Notes: generated by a model from the sequence alone, not told the origin. A stretch of 26,768 bases of DNA from a virus (IMGVR_UViG_3300032288_000807:1-26768), one strand, 5' to 3'. Positions 19,091 through 26,768 are shown, numbered from the stretch's first letter. Numbers and translations are program-made.

Positions 19091-19335
19091 TATTGACTCT
19101 CCTGATACACGTTCAAATCAGTAGGCGTTGAAGCATTTTTTGCGTCATTACTGCTATACGGATTGATAGGCTTTTTCTTGAACAATTTAGCAATGTCCGT
19201 AGGCGACATTCCGCTAGACGATTGTGCAGGCGCTTGTGGCATCTGCAACTTTTGCTCAGGCAGAATGTAGTTTTGCAATGCTTGCGCCATGCGTACCCGT
19301 TTTTCCTCGGGATTGAAGCTGAACATAGAATTCAT
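19090..19335 (-). CDS. Small virion-block protein, 81 aa
   Basis: This short, partly disordered protein (MNSMFSFNPEEKRVRMAQALQNYILPEQKLQMPQAPAQSSSGMSPTDIAKLFKKKPINPYSSND) has a helical N-terminal part and a Pro/Ser/Lys-rich tail. It is placed between two internal virion genes with ATGA and TAATG overlaps. It may be an accessory of the ejection complex. No family is recognised. Confidence 0.6.
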   Translation of the reverse strand: MNSMFSFNPEEKRVRMAQALQNYILPEQKLQMPQAPAQSSSGMSPTDIAKLFKKKPINPYSSNDAKNASTPTDLNVYQESQ

Positions 19336-20438
19336 GCCAATGCTCCGTAATTAACCATCTTGTAGCCGCTTGAATGTTCGATTACAGCTTCAGGCATTAC
19401 CGCTTCGACTTCATCAGCCATCACACCGATTTGATGATTGTTGAAAATGTCATATTCGTAAATGCCAATTCCTAGCGGATGCGTGCCGATACGTTTGATG
19501 TTTGATTTCAGACGACGGTCAGAGAATGTCCCCGGTGGTGCGCCTGCTGCTGCCATTGCGCCCGAACCTAGCAAGTTATACAAACCCGCATTCTGAGCAT
19601 TAACGTTGGCAGATTGAATGCCGTAGTTCTGCATATTGGCCTGGCCTTGCGCTTGCGCCCCTGCAAAGATCGGAGCAGGTGCAACAGTTGGCCCTTGATA
19701 GCCTTGAAATTGCGGCATCTGAATTTGCGAGCCGGACATAAGACCCGTAATCTCGTTCAACGGTTGTTGACGCAAGTATGCTTGACGCTGCAATTCAGCT
19801 TGCTGTGCTGCATTCTGCGTACCCATCAATGCTTGTTGCTCGCCAAATCCTGCTGCCCGCGCTTGGGTATCAAGACCAATGCCTTGCAATGCAGCCTGGC
19901 TTAGCAAGTCGTTGCGATTCTGCGCTTCTTGCGTCTGTGCGGTTCTGTAAGCCTGTGAACCGGGCGTGATGCCTTGATTGGCAAGCTGATTTTCAAGCAT
20001 TGCTTGACGACCTTCTAGCTGCGGTTGCAGCCTACGCATAATTGCTTCTTGGCCCGTCATGCCTGCATTGACAGGCGCTTTAGCTAACGCAGACGTATCA
20101 AGCCTAGTTTGTAGTGCTTCTCCTGCTGTGCCGGTCGGAGCAAACGGCGTACTAATGACATTTTGCGCTTGCTGTGTACCCGTCTCACCAAGCCCGGCCA
20201 ATAGCTTTTGGACGCGTTGTTGCGAGGCAAGCGTTTCTTCCGCAGTCGGGGTCAGCTTCTGCGTGATCGTTGGCTGATCGTCTGCGTAGGTGACAGTCTG
20301 CGTACCCAAAGGCGAAACAATGTTTGGGTTCGACATTTTTCCCTGTAGGCGAGCTGTGTCTATGTTGGCAGCGCCTTGAGCTTGTGCAGCACCTGTGTAG
20401 TCCGGTGCGGGCGGCGGAGATGGTGCACTTTTACCCAT
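19332..20438 (-). CDS. Virion protein with C-terminal S74-like chaperone segment, 368 aa
   Basis: The first about 300 residues form a Gln/Ala-rich helical body (QPQLEGRQAMLENQLANQGITPGSQAYRTAQTQEAQNRN...), starting with a Pro-rich SAPSPPPAPDY leader. From about residue 308 the sequence is SDRRLKSNIKRIGTHPLGIGIYEYD...IGVMADEVEAVMPEAVI...GYKMVNYGALA, the core of the peptidase S74 / intramolecular chaperone domain normally found at the end of tail fibres. It ends just after VNYGAL, so the usual long C-terminal helices are missing. In related podoviruses a protein of this form is a tail-tip or internal protein. Confidence 0.75.
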   Translation of the reverse strand: MGKSAPSPPPAPDYTGAAQAQGAANIDTARLQGKMSNPNIVSPLGTQTVTYADDQPTITQKLTPTAEETLASQQRVQKLLAGLGETGTQQAQNVISTPFAPTGTAGEALQTRLDTSALAKAPVNAGMTGQEAIMRRLQPQLEGRQAMLENQLANQGITPGSQAYRTAQTQEAQNRNDLLSQAALQGIGLDTQARAAGFGEQQALMGTQNAAQQAELQRQAYLRQQPLNEITGLMSGSQIQMPQFQGYQGPTVAPAPIFAGAQAQGQANMQNYGIQSANVNAQNAGLYNLLGSGAMAAAGAPPGTFSDRRLKSNIKRIGTHPLGIGIYEYDIFNNHQIGVMADEVEAVMPEAVIEHSSGYKMVNYGALA

Positions 20439-20868
20439 GATTAACTCCTAATTTCTTACTATATTTATCAGTCAAAAACTTGCAAGCGTCATGCTTCATT
20501 GTGTAGAAAACAATGTCGCCATCCACTCTTGCATCCTTAATTCGGCTTTCCTCTACAAATCCCATGTTGGTCACTAGCTTAATGCTTGCTGCGTTGTCGC
20601 TTCCTACAGGCACGATGATCTTGTCTACTTGGCACACGTTGAACGGGTAGTCAAAAATTGCCGCCAGGTATGCTCCTGTCATTCGTCCTTCGATTGCTAT
20701 GTGACACCAAATGCTTTTCCTGTTCCAGTTCTCGTATATCACGCCTGCAACTATCTCATCGTCCTTACACAATCCTATTGCTTCGCTGCGTCCTTCAAAG
20801 TAGCCGCCCTCAACGCGCTTGGCCACCCAATGCCCGATAGCCGGGCCTTTCCTTATATACCTGCCCAT
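20431..20868 (-). CDS. GNAT-family N-acetyltransferase, 145 aa
   Basis: This protein has the GNAT fold pattern: EAIGLCKDDEIVAGVIYENWNRKSIWCHIAIEG as the first strands, then a helix (YLAAIFDYPFNVCQVDKIIVPVGSDN) and AASIKLVTNMGFVEESRIKDA, the conserved end of acetyltransferases that modify amino groups. Members in the same virion operon of podoviruses are common, next to the stabilisation protein; their substrate is unknown, possibly a virion or host protein. It overlaps both neighbours (8 bp downstream, 16 bp upstream). Confidence 0.85.
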   Translation of the reverse strand: MGRYIRKGPAIGHWVAKRVEGGYFEGRSEAIGLCKDDEIVAGVIYENWNRKSIWCHIAIEGRMTGAYLAAIFDYPFNVCQVDKIIVPVGSDNAASIKLVTNMGFVEESRIKDARVDGDIVFYTMKHDACKFLTDKYSKKLGVNHG

Positions 20869-22418
20869 CCGGTTTGATACACAACGTCAGTCGATGCCCA
20901 TTCAATTTGAATGCCACCGCTTGCGCTTTTCATCTGAATGCCGCCGCAGTAACCGATACCCGTAATGCCTTGCCAGTTGTTCGTAATCGTTGAATCCGAA
21001 CCCCACAAGCCAACGTCCCATAGCGACGTACCCCAAACGCCATAAGTCTGCGGGCTAAACGAAAGCGCGGCAGTCGTGTCTTGAATGTCGAAATCGACGT
21101 TCATGCCAACAAAGATTGCCGGCTGTCCGTTCGTGAAAATGCTAGGTCTTGCGCGGGTGAAATACTTCTTAACGCCACGCGAACCGTAATAGTTGAACGC
21201 TTGCAGTGTGTTCGCTTGAATGTTTGCAGAATTGTCTTGAAAGTCCAGCGTCCACGCTTTGCCTACAAAACCATTCCCGCCGAAATACGGGTCGTCGTTG
21301 AAGATTTCCCAACAGTTCGCATTCCAGTTCGTAAAGTTGCACCACGCTTTTGTGATGTTGTTCATTACATACTGCTGCTGTTGCGATCCTTCCGATACCG
21401 GCACATTGACGAACAATGCGTTGTTCTTCGCGTTGTACAGAATCTGCCAGCCGAAGTTGTTTTGATATGTCCTTGTTGCAGCCGCAAATGCGCCCTGTAT
21501 CTTGTCAGATAGCGCAATCCTCGGATCAAGCCGCGAACTTTGCACAGCCGACGCAAGCGGATACAAACCGTCAAGAGTCAGAATCAGCAAATCGCCCGAA
21601 TACTTGAACATGCAACGCTTGCCGATGGGAGTGCCTAGCTTCCACACCCCAATTAGCGCCCACGTCGATGCGGAGGCTGGATCAGTCCCGCGATAGGCAA
21701 TCACTTCGCCATTGCTAGTGACAAACACTAGGTTATCGTCAGCGCCGTAACCTGCGTCTATTGTCCATGTGCCGATAGATACAAGATAGCCACCGAAACG
21801 ACAGATTGAGCTGAGATCGAGCTGTTCAGCAGCACCACCAACTGAGGAAGTTGGCAAGTACCATGCTTTGAGGGTGTTCTTTTGAATGAACCAAACTCGA
21901 TTTTTAAACAGCGTCACATCATCAAGCGTCGTCGTTGTAACGCCTGTAATTGCTGGAGTTGAAGCCCCTGTAATCGAAGTCCACGTCGTGCCGTCGTAAA
22001 GCAAAGGAGCGTCCGAACCGTTTGCGGCGTACATGAACGCGCCGCCAGGCGTTGAGACGTTGACGTATTCCCACCGACTGTTAGTCAGTCCTGAGACAAC
22101 AGCAGCGCCAACAGCACCGCCTGCGGTTACGTCATAGATTTTGCCGCCAGCAACTGCGAAAAGTTTTTCAGAATTGCCGCCTGAGTAATTGAACAGGCTA
22201 TCGACTTGCCCAGTGATACCCGTTGCAAACTGCTGATAACCACCCCGCAGATTGACGCTTGAGACTGTGGGAAACATATTCGTTAACTGCACAGCATCAG
22301 TCGCTTCCATGTTGGCAAGCGAGTCCCGAGCATTCCAGCCACCGATAGGCGCAGGCAAGGAAGCCACTTGCGCGGCTGTGCCTTGAACCATCATGCGTTG
22401 GCGTGCGCTGCGTGCCAT
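20853..22418 (-). CDS. Tail nozzle / packaged-DNA stabilisation-type protein, 521 aa
   Basis: This large beta-rich protein begins ...LPAPIGGWNARDSLANMEATDAVQLTNMFPTVSSVNLRGGYQQFATG, the conserved opening of the stabilisation-type tail proteins of podoviruses. It continues with repeated blades (WEYVNVSTPGGAFMYAANGSDAPLLYDGTTW, DDVTLFKNRVWFIQKNTLKAWYLP, KLGTPIGKRCMFKYSGDLLILTLDGLYPL), which suggest a beta-propeller. Such proteins sit under the adaptor and keep DNA in the head. Length fits the family. It shares one base with the upstream stop (TGATG). Confidence 0.85.
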   Translation of the reverse strand: MARSARQRMMVQGTAAQVASLPAPIGGWNARDSLANMEATDAVQLTNMFPTVSSVNLRGGYQQFATGITGQVDSLFNYSGGNSEKLFAVAGGKIYDVTAGGAVGAAVVSGLTNSRWEYVNVSTPGGAFMYAANGSDAPLLYDGTTWTSITGASTPAITGVTTTTLDDVTLFKNRVWFIQKNTLKAWYLPTSSVGGAAEQLDLSSICRFGGYLVSIGTWTIDAGYGADDNLVFVTSNGEVIAYRGTDPASASTWALIGVWKLGTPIGKRCMFKYSGDLLILTLDGLYPLASAVQSSRLDPRIALSDKIQGAFAAATRTYQNNFGWQILYNAKNNALFVNVPVSEGSQQQQYVMNNITKAWCNFTNWNANCWEIFNDDPYFGGNGFVGKAWTLDFQDNSANIQANTLQAFNYYGSRGVKKYFTRARPSIFTNGQPAIFVGMNVDFDIQDTTAALSFSPQTYGVWGTSLWDVGLWGSDSTITNNWQGITGIGYCGGIQMKSASGGIQIEWASTDVVYQTGWAGI

Positions 22419-23326
22419 CAGTTCGTACCGTAGCCCGAGTCGGGAATGTTGTCGTAACCGATAAGAACTGTACCCGGACGCGGTGCGAGCGACAGATTAG
22501 CAGACGACATATCAAGAGCTTTCGCTGCTTCCATCTCTGTCAGATAGTTACGCATCATCGCTGTGGTATCAAAGCCTTTAGCCTCAAAATACTTTAGTTT
22601 TGTCGCGTTGACGATCAACCGATCAGGATAGATGCAAGTGTCGGTGTCGGCTGTAAACGAGTTCTTGACAGTCCCATCAGCCGCAGCCGCCCATCCCTTG
22701 CTGCGATACTCAAAGCCGAGATATTCAGCCGTAGACATACCCGGCCATATTTGGAAATACGCACCAAGCAAACGCCAACGAATACGCGGGCCAGTCGAGA
22801 TATAGCCCGACAACAGCCATTCCCATTGCTGTGCATCTTCCGGGCCTAGCATTTCCCAATGCTTGGATTTGTCCCACATCGTGCGCGGAACAAGGCTTTC
22901 GTAGTCCGAGGGAAGCGAGTATTTGATTTTCTGAAAGTAAGCCGTAGCACCTGCGGCACTTGCAGAAAAGTCTTGATTAACTGTGACTTGCGTTCCTGAG
23001 TCTACAGAAACGATATAGGTGTTCTGATTGATGCCTGTGCCTTGAACCTGATAGGTTGTATCAAGCCCCGCAGTCGATGCCATTGTGATCGTGCGGGCTG
23101 CGGTCGTCCAAGTGCCGGTCGTCGTGATGTATTGCGTATAAAACGCGTTTTGTTTTGTCAGTTCCCGCCAAGCGTGGCGACGAAGAAACTCGTACCCGTT
23201 CGCGTTCATCAACGCGAGAATTTGGATAACGTCTTGGTTCGTGTTTCCTGCTACGCTTGTCGGGGTTGCAACGCCAAGCTCGTTAGTTACTTGCTGCACT
23301 AACTCCAGCATCGTTGTCGTTGACAT
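22418..23326 (-). CDS. Tail tube A / head-to-tail adaptor-like protein, 302 aa
   Basis: The helical N-terminus (TTTMLELVQQVTNELGVATPTSVAGNTNQDVIQILALMNANGYEFLRRHAW) and the later block YSLPSDYESLVPRTMWDKSKHWEMLGPEDAQQWEWLLSG match the adaptor proteins placed just before the stabilisation gene in podoviruses. Between them lies a small inserted beta domain (GTWTTAARTITMASTAGLDTTYQVQG...). It joins the portal to the tail nozzle. The start overlaps the preceding gene by 44 bp. Confidence is high for family position, medium for exact name. Confidence 0.8.
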   Translation of the reverse strand: MSTTTMLELVQQVTNELGVATPTSVAGNTNQDVIQILALMNANGYEFLRRHAWRELTKQNAFYTQYITTTGTWTTAARTITMASTAGLDTTYQVQGTGINQNTYIVSVDSGTQVTVNQDFSASAAGATAYFQKIKYSLPSDYESLVPRTMWDKSKHWEMLGPEDAQQWEWLLSGYISTGPRIRWRLLGAYFQIWPGMSTAEYLGFEYRSKGWAAAADGTVKNSFTADTDTCIYPDRLIVNATKLKYFEAKGFDTTAMMRNYLTEMEAAKALDMSSANLSLAPRPGTVLIGYDNIPDSGYGTN

Positions 23327-23849
23327 TCTCTTTCCTCGGTCGGCCAGGCTTGCGCTGCTCTAAGAGCATTGCCATCTGCGCCTTAAGTTCTTCAAGCTGT
23401 GCGCGGGTTGCTTCCAACTCGCTACTCGAAACCTTTTGGTTCTTGTTCAACAAGTAATTGCGGGCACGTTCGCGCAGTCCCACGCCACCCATGCCGATCC
23501 GTTGAAGCTGATTATCGCTTGCCGTAGCCACTTGTTCAACCGTCTGAAACTTCAGAATCTGCAACTCAGCCAGTTGATTGTCGCCAAGTTCATCAGGACG
23601 GTCTTGAAACCAATCTTTCAGCGGCGTGCCGATAACCGGCCCATCACCGCTTTGCATCTGAAAATGCAGCCATTGGCGCGGGAATCGCTCTTTGTGGTCA
23701 TCCCGCACCGGCTGATCTATTACCGTCGTTTTGTCGCCTGGCACTACGATTCGGATAAACGGCTTGCCCTTGTAGGGGTCTTTCTCGGACGTGTAAAACT
23801 CGACGTAAAGCTGCGAGTCTGCATTGTTGATATCTGAATCGAGTGCCAT
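23283..23849 (-). CDS. Virion-block protein with coiled coil and AT-hook-like tail, 188 aa
   Basis: The N-terminal half is a strand-rich domain (LYVEFYTSEKDPYKGKPFIRIVVPGDKTTVIDQPVRDDHKERFPRQWLHF). The middle holds VATASDNQLQRIGMGGVGLRERARNYL, a possible helix-hairpin-helix, then a Leu/Glu/Gln coiled coil (LEATRAQLEELKAQMAMLLEQ), and KPGRPRKEN with the GRP core of an AT-hook. Proteins with this plan are often found beside adaptors in podoviruses and are uncharacterised. ACAGGAGAAC is an excellent ribosome site before the ATG. The C-terminal tail may contact DNA. Confidence 0.7.
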   Translation of the reverse strand: MALDSDINNADSQLYVEFYTSEKDPYKGKPFIRIVVPGDKTTVIDQPVRDDHKERFPRQWLHFQMQSGDGPVIGTPLKDWFQDRPDELGDNQLAELQILKFQTVEQVATASDNQLQRIGMGGVGLRERARNYLLNKNQKVSSSELEATRAQLEELKAQMAMLLEQRKPGRPRKENVNDNDAGVSAASN

Positions 23850-23867
23850 AACGTTCTCCTGTGGGGA

Positions 23868-24233
23868 TTAGGTTTTCGTGCCGTTGATGCTGTACCAAAT
23901 ACTATTCGTTACTGCAAAAAAAATGCTTGTGTGATCTTTATTGATCGTTGCCGAAGTCGTTTGATTGATCGTTGACGTTGATTCATACGGGTAAACCGTC
24001 AATGTACTAGCGCCGGAATTAACCACGAAAATCACTTCCCCCATTTCAGTCTGAGGAAGTTTTACGCCAGTTCCCGAAGTTACCGTATCAACAGAGTTGA
24101 AAACCGCCGTCAGTTGCTTGGCATCGGCTCTCGTCGATCCTGTGGCGACAATGTCGTCCTTACCATCTCCACATATAGAGACAGTCGATAGCTGATTTAC
24201 ACCTGAACCAAGAACCCGCGACGGGATAGACAT
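23868..24233 (-). CDS. Small beta-rich virion-like protein, 121 aa (tandem paralog 1)
   Basis: It is homologous to the next upstream gene over its whole length: both begin IPSRVL, share a (G)ICGD... block, LTAVFNS/LSAVFNA, TGVKLPQTEMGE/TGVKLPPTEAGA, then VYP and a Phe-Phe-Ala strand at the end. The fold looks like a small beta-barrel or sandwich, similar in size to capsid decoration proteins. Position between adaptor-region genes and the modification cassette fits a virion protein. It shares one base (TAATG) with its paralog. Confidence 0.7.
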   Translation of the reverse strand: MSIPSRVLGSGVNQLSTVSICGDGKDDIVATGSTRADAKQLTAVFNSVDTVTSGTGVKLPQTEMGEVIFVVNSGASTLTVYPYESTSTINQTTSATINKDHTSIFFAVTNSIWYSINGTKT

Positions 24234-24592
24234 TAGGCAGTAGTAACAGAAGCCCAGGTCGTTGCGCTTGTAGCAAAGAACAGCGCAGCTTTGCCATCAG
24301 CAAGGTCAACGCTTGCAGCGGCTGCATTGATCGTCGAGCTAGTCGCAGGATAAACCTTGATCGTCTGCCCCGATGCGTTCCAAATACCCACCATTGCACC
24401 GGCTTCGGTCGGCGGCAGCTTCACACCAGTTGAGGCTGCGGAAGTCGTGATCGCATTGAAAACAGCCGACAGTTGCAGAGCCGTTCCAGCAGTTGAACCG
24501 ACAGCAACAAGACCAGTGGCGGTATCGCCGCAGATCGTCGTTGACGACAGCGGAGAGTTACCGGCAGCCAAAACTCGTGACGGAATAGCCAT
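24233..24592 (-). CDS. Small beta-rich virion-like protein, 119 aa (tandem paralog 2)
   Basis: This is the upstream member of the pair (MAIPSRVLAAGNSPLSSTTICGDTATGLVAVGSTAG...). It has more Ala and fewer charged residues than its partner, and the central block STGVKLPPTEAGAMVGIWNASGQTIKVYPATSSTINAAA is the best-conserved part. Both probably arose by tandem duplication. A decoration or fibre-base role is a guess from size and context. Confidence 0.7.
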   Translation of the reverse strand: MAIPSRVLAAGNSPLSSTTICGDTATGLVAVGSTAGTALQLSAVFNAITTSAASTGVKLPPTEAGAMVGIWNASGQTIKVYPATSSTINAAAASVDLADGKAALFFATSATTWASVTTA

Positions 24593-24594
24593 GA

Positions 24595-25080
24595 TTACTC
24601 CTTAGATTTGCTGCCAACGACGCGAAGATCGCGCTGCGGCAAGTGGAAAAATGGTTCTTCAAAACGTACATTCTCAAAACCTGCTTCAACTAACATCGTG
24701 CCAATTTGCTGTTTTGAGTAACACCAATGGTGACGCATCGTATCAGGTTCGGGCATTCCGAACAATGCACGCCCGATCAAATCGTCATTCCTGTGCCCTT
24801 GATTCCATAGCGCAATCACGTTATCAAGGCATGGCATCTCGAGCGACAACTGACCGCCCGGCTTCAATACTCGCAACCATTCAAGCAACGTTTGTTTCGC
24901 TTTGGGTGTCGGGATATGCTCAAACAAATGTATCGCGGAAATCTCGTCGGCATGATCATCCGGCAAATCAAGTTCTGTTACATCCGAAATCAAGTCTTGC
25001 TCGCCAATGCAATCAACATTGATCCAGCCTGGCCAAGACCTATCGCCTGCCCCTAGATGGAGTCGAATACGCTCTGCCAT
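24595..25080 (-). CDS. SAM-dependent methyltransferase, 161 aa
   Basis: This is a class I methyltransferase of the small phage type. LHLGAGDRSWPGWINVDC at residues 7-24 is the SAM-binding loop in the form used by methyltransferases near sugar-modifying enzymes. It is followed by DVTELDLPDDHADEISAIHLFEHI (acidic loop and motif II) and LKPGGQLSLEMP (motif III). The start at 25080 (MAERIRLHL) was chosen because the family motif begins here and the overlap with the glycosyltransferase gene is then only 28 bp. The acceptor could be a sugar, a protein or a nucleotide. Confidence 0.85.
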   Translation of the reverse strand: MAERIRLHLGAGDRSWPGWINVDCIGEQDLISDVTELDLPDDHADEISAIHLFEHIPTPKAKQTLLEWLRVLKPGGQLSLEMPCLDNVIALWNQGHRNDDLIGRALFGMPEPDTMRHHWCYSKQQIGTMLVEAGFENVRFEEPFFHLPQRDLRVVGSKSKE

Positions 25081-25880
25081 TTGCGCCCCAATGTTTCCGG
25101 TGAATAGTGCTGCTGAATGTATTGCTGTCCTGCCCTTACCAAAGCGTTCAATTCGTGTTTGTAGGCTTGCGAGAACTGAAGCCCACCCTTTAGCGGCCCA
25201 AGGTAACAAAAGTGCCTGAATTCCTTGTTTATATCAATCTTACTGGCGATTACAAAGCAACCCGCCATGATTGCATTGATGAGCCGGTTCGCGCTTTTGT
25301 AGGTTTCTTCCTTGCTAGGCAATAAAACAATGTTGCTTTGCCGCAAAAGCTGCTCTTGGGCGGCTGTAGACCACGGCACGCACTCAACCTGATCGTTCGG
25401 CCCTGTGCAGTACGTCATATCGTACGGCTTCAGCATCTTCCCATAGGGCAATATTTCTTTCAGATTGCTTTGATGCCCTAGCCACAAATATTTGTTACCG
25501 TCTGCGTGGGGTTGACCGCTATTCTCCCAAGTGTCGGGGATTACTTGGGCATCTTTTTCCGCATAGACGCGGATTCGTCGCGCCATTTCCGCAGTCGGGC
25601 ACACTACGGCATCAGCTTTTTGAGCCATTTCCGCATAAATTTCCCCTAGCTTTGGGTGCGTGAAATGATCGTCGCAAATGTCTACCACCGCTTTTGCGCC
25701 CCTAGCTTGCACCTGCTCAAACACCACTAAATCGTCGGGCTGCGGCTTGGAAAACACCGTGATATCAGCGCCCGTTGCATTCAGTCTTGAGTGATAACCG
25801 CAGTACGCCGAAGGCATAGCCGCCCTCAGTCGGTAGGATGCCATCTCAGCACCGCCGCTGTGCATGAATGAAACTCTCAT
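25053..25880 (-). CDS. Glycosyltransferase-like protein (GT-B type), 275 aa
   Basis: The protein resembles GT4-like phage glycosyltransferases. The N-terminal domain has MASYRLRAAMPSAYCG, DLVVFEQVQARGAKAVVDICDDHFTHPKLGEIYAEMAQKADAVVCPTAEMARRI, typical of the acceptor side. The C-terminal domain has KYLWLGHQSNLKEI, IVLLPSKEETYKSANRLINAIMAGCFVIAS, equivalent to the donor-binding part, where the usual Glu is in KEETYKSANR. Donor and acceptor are unknown. Its position among virion genes suggests decoration of a virion protein or of the host surface. Confidence 0.75.
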   Translation of the reverse strand: MRVSFMHSGGAEMASYRLRAAMPSAYCGYHSRLNATGADITVFSKPQPDDLVVFEQVQARGAKAVVDICDDHFTHPKLGEIYAEMAQKADAVVCPTAEMARRIRVYAEKDAQVIPDTWENSGQPHADGNKYLWLGHQSNLKEILPYGKMLKPYDMTYCTGPNDQVECVPWSTAAQEQLLRQSNIVLLPSKEETYKSANRLINAIMAGCFVIASKIDINKEFRHFCYLGPLKGGLQFSQAYKHELNALVRAGQQYIQQHYSPETLGRKWQSVFDSI

Positions 25881-26668
25881 ACTCGCTTTCCGAGGCGTTT
25901 TCGCTCGTCCATGATTGCTGCGATTAGACCGCCGCCATGCACGTTGAAATGAATGTCAGGCAACGTCTTAAAGTATTCTTGAAATTCGTTTGCTTGCTGC
26001 GCCATTGCGCCATTCGACAAGAACCGCTTACCACCGACGATCACATCAATCGGTTCGTCTACGCCCTCGCCTGTGAATCGCTTAGTCTTGCCGTCATCTG
26101 CTAGGCAAGAGTCGAAACCGTACATCTCAAACGTTCTGAAACCTAGAACATAGCTTACCGACACCGCACGAAGTCCTGATGTAGTGCCACCGCCGACAAG
26201 AAACTTCTTGTTGAAGATGCTGCGATACGGTTCGTCGTTGTATTCTTCAAACGCAAACGAGTGCCACAAAATGACCTTGTTTGCTTTCAGCGCGTCAAAC
26301 ATTGACGGATCGCACCTAGAAGCCACTAGATAGACCGTATGCGCGTTTGCTTCGCTTAGCTGTGCGCTTCTATCTCGCGGGTCAACACAGCACCATAAAT
26401 CGGGCTGTATGCCGTTCTTGCAGAGAAAATCATGCGCTCCCTTGACTGCAAATATCGGGCGACCGCGTGCGCGTTCTGCTCGTATATTTTCAATCTGAGA
26501 TGGCATAGAAGGCCCACTACCCACGACGACCATGTGACCGTCGTGAGCAATGAGACTTGGTACTAGTTCCGGTAAACCCCGCGCAATCGCAGAGCGAATG
26601 TTAGACACAATGCCATCAGGTGTTCCTGCGGCTTTAACATTGACTTTTAATTGCGCGAGATTTTCCAT
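25877..26668 (-). CDS. DUF115 / MAF-type protein, 263 aa
   Basis: The core is GHMVVVGSGPSMPSQIENIRAERARGRPIFAVKGAHDFLCKNGIQPDLWCCVDPRD, followed by VYLVASRCDPSMFDAL, KFLVGGGTTSGLRAVSVSYVLGFRTFEMYGFDSCLADD. This matches DUF115/MAF, the family that includes proteins transferring sialic-acid-like sugars to flagellin and the archaeal pterin enzyme MptE. The start at 26668 shares one base (TAATG) with the preceding gene. The phage form is shorter than bacterial MAF proteins. It probably works with the adjacent glycosyltransferase and methyltransferase. Confidence 0.85.
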   Translation of the reverse strand: MENLAQLKVNVKAAGTPDGIVSNIRSAIARGLPELVPSLIAHDGHMVVVGSGPSMPSQIENIRAERARGRPIFAVKGAHDFLCKNGIQPDLWCCVDPRDRSAQLSEANAHTVYLVASRCDPSMFDALKANKVILWHSFAFEEYNDEPYRSIFNKKFLVGGGTTSGLRAVSVSYVLGFRTFEMYGFDSCLADDGKTKRFTGEGVDEPIDVIVGGKRFLSNGAMAQQANEFQEYFKTLPDIHFNVHGGGLIAAIMDERKRLGKRV

Positions 26669-26768
26669 TAGCCAGGCATTGCACCTGTGCCGATAACCGC
26701 GATGCCAGCAGCGATACAAGTAACTGCCGTGGCATTGGAGATCGTGCGGGTCGAAGTGCAGCCGATAA
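26668..26768 (-). CDS. C-terminal end of a structural-block protein, cut by window edge
   Basis: The last 32 codons are visible, with the ending RTISNATAVTCIAAGIAVIGTGAMPG, rich in Ala, Gly, Ile and Thr. This strand-rich ending is, from memory, typical of short proteins near capsid genes of environmental podoviruses. Its stop codon overlaps the DUF115 gene start (TAATG). The main part lies to the right of the window; no function can be given. Confidence 0.6.
   Translation of the reverse strand, partial: IGCTSTRTISNATAVTCIAAGIAVIGTGAMPG

Overview
This window is most of one tailed-phage genome, or of a prophage without a visible integrase. The gene set is podovirus-like: a large terminase, a short-tail adaptor, a tail nozzle or DNA-stabilisation protein, and Ala/Gln-rich internal virion or ejection proteins. 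No tape measure, sheath or major tail tube gene is visible. Gene families and base composition suggest a phage of freshwater betaproteobacteria. That host call is inference; no host gene is present.

The layout has three transcription blocks. (1) Positions 1-6353 are read leftward: a small Cro/YdaS-like DNA-binding protein, an exported protein, a structured leader with promoter and attenuator-like hairpins (about 5649-5832), a long run of tightly coupled small genes (orphan replication-protein-like domain, HTH protein, two modular paralogs, GNAT-like protein, NinB, Ref-like nuclease, VRR-NUC nuclease), then the packaging group (DUF5856-like protein, 55-aa protein, TerS-like protein, TerL). TerL runs off the left edge. 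A good sigma70 promoter at 1470-1498 serves the packaging group. (2) Positions 6540-11593 are read rightward from a divergent promoter: a Cys-rich protein, a tiny membrane protein, then an ERF annealing protein, a YqaJ/lambda-type exonuclease and an SSB-like protein. A free-standing HNH gene, a Gly-X repeat protein, a hairpin RNA element, MazG, a lipoprotein and several small membrane or zinc-ribbon proteins follow. (3) Positions 26768-11526 are read leftward. From upstream to downstream they are a structural protein fragment, a DUF115/glycosyltransferase/methyltransferase cassette, tandem paralogous virion-like proteins, the adaptor, the stabilisation protein, a GNAT gene, three or four internal virion proteins, the tail fibre and the lysis genes (small membrane proteins, 3TM holin-like protein, GH24 lysozyme). 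One HNH gene at 15380-15937 interrupts this block on the opposite strand.

Portal, scaffold and major capsid genes are absent. They probably lie beyond the left edge after TerL and join the right edge if the genome is circularly permuted. No DNA polymerase, helicase, primase, integrase, tRNA or CRISPR array was seen.

The most interesting unexplained structure is the leader at 5649-5832. Two long inverted-repeat pairs are interleaved in the order A-B-A'-B', and B:B' pairing would break a terminator hairpin, as in a two-state attenuator. Other points of interest are the antisense HNH gene that begins exactly at the tail-fibre start, leaving that gene a TTG start; the Gly-X repeat protein; the hairpin before mazG; the repeat-linked modular paralogs; and the sugar/methyl-transfer cassette among virion genes.
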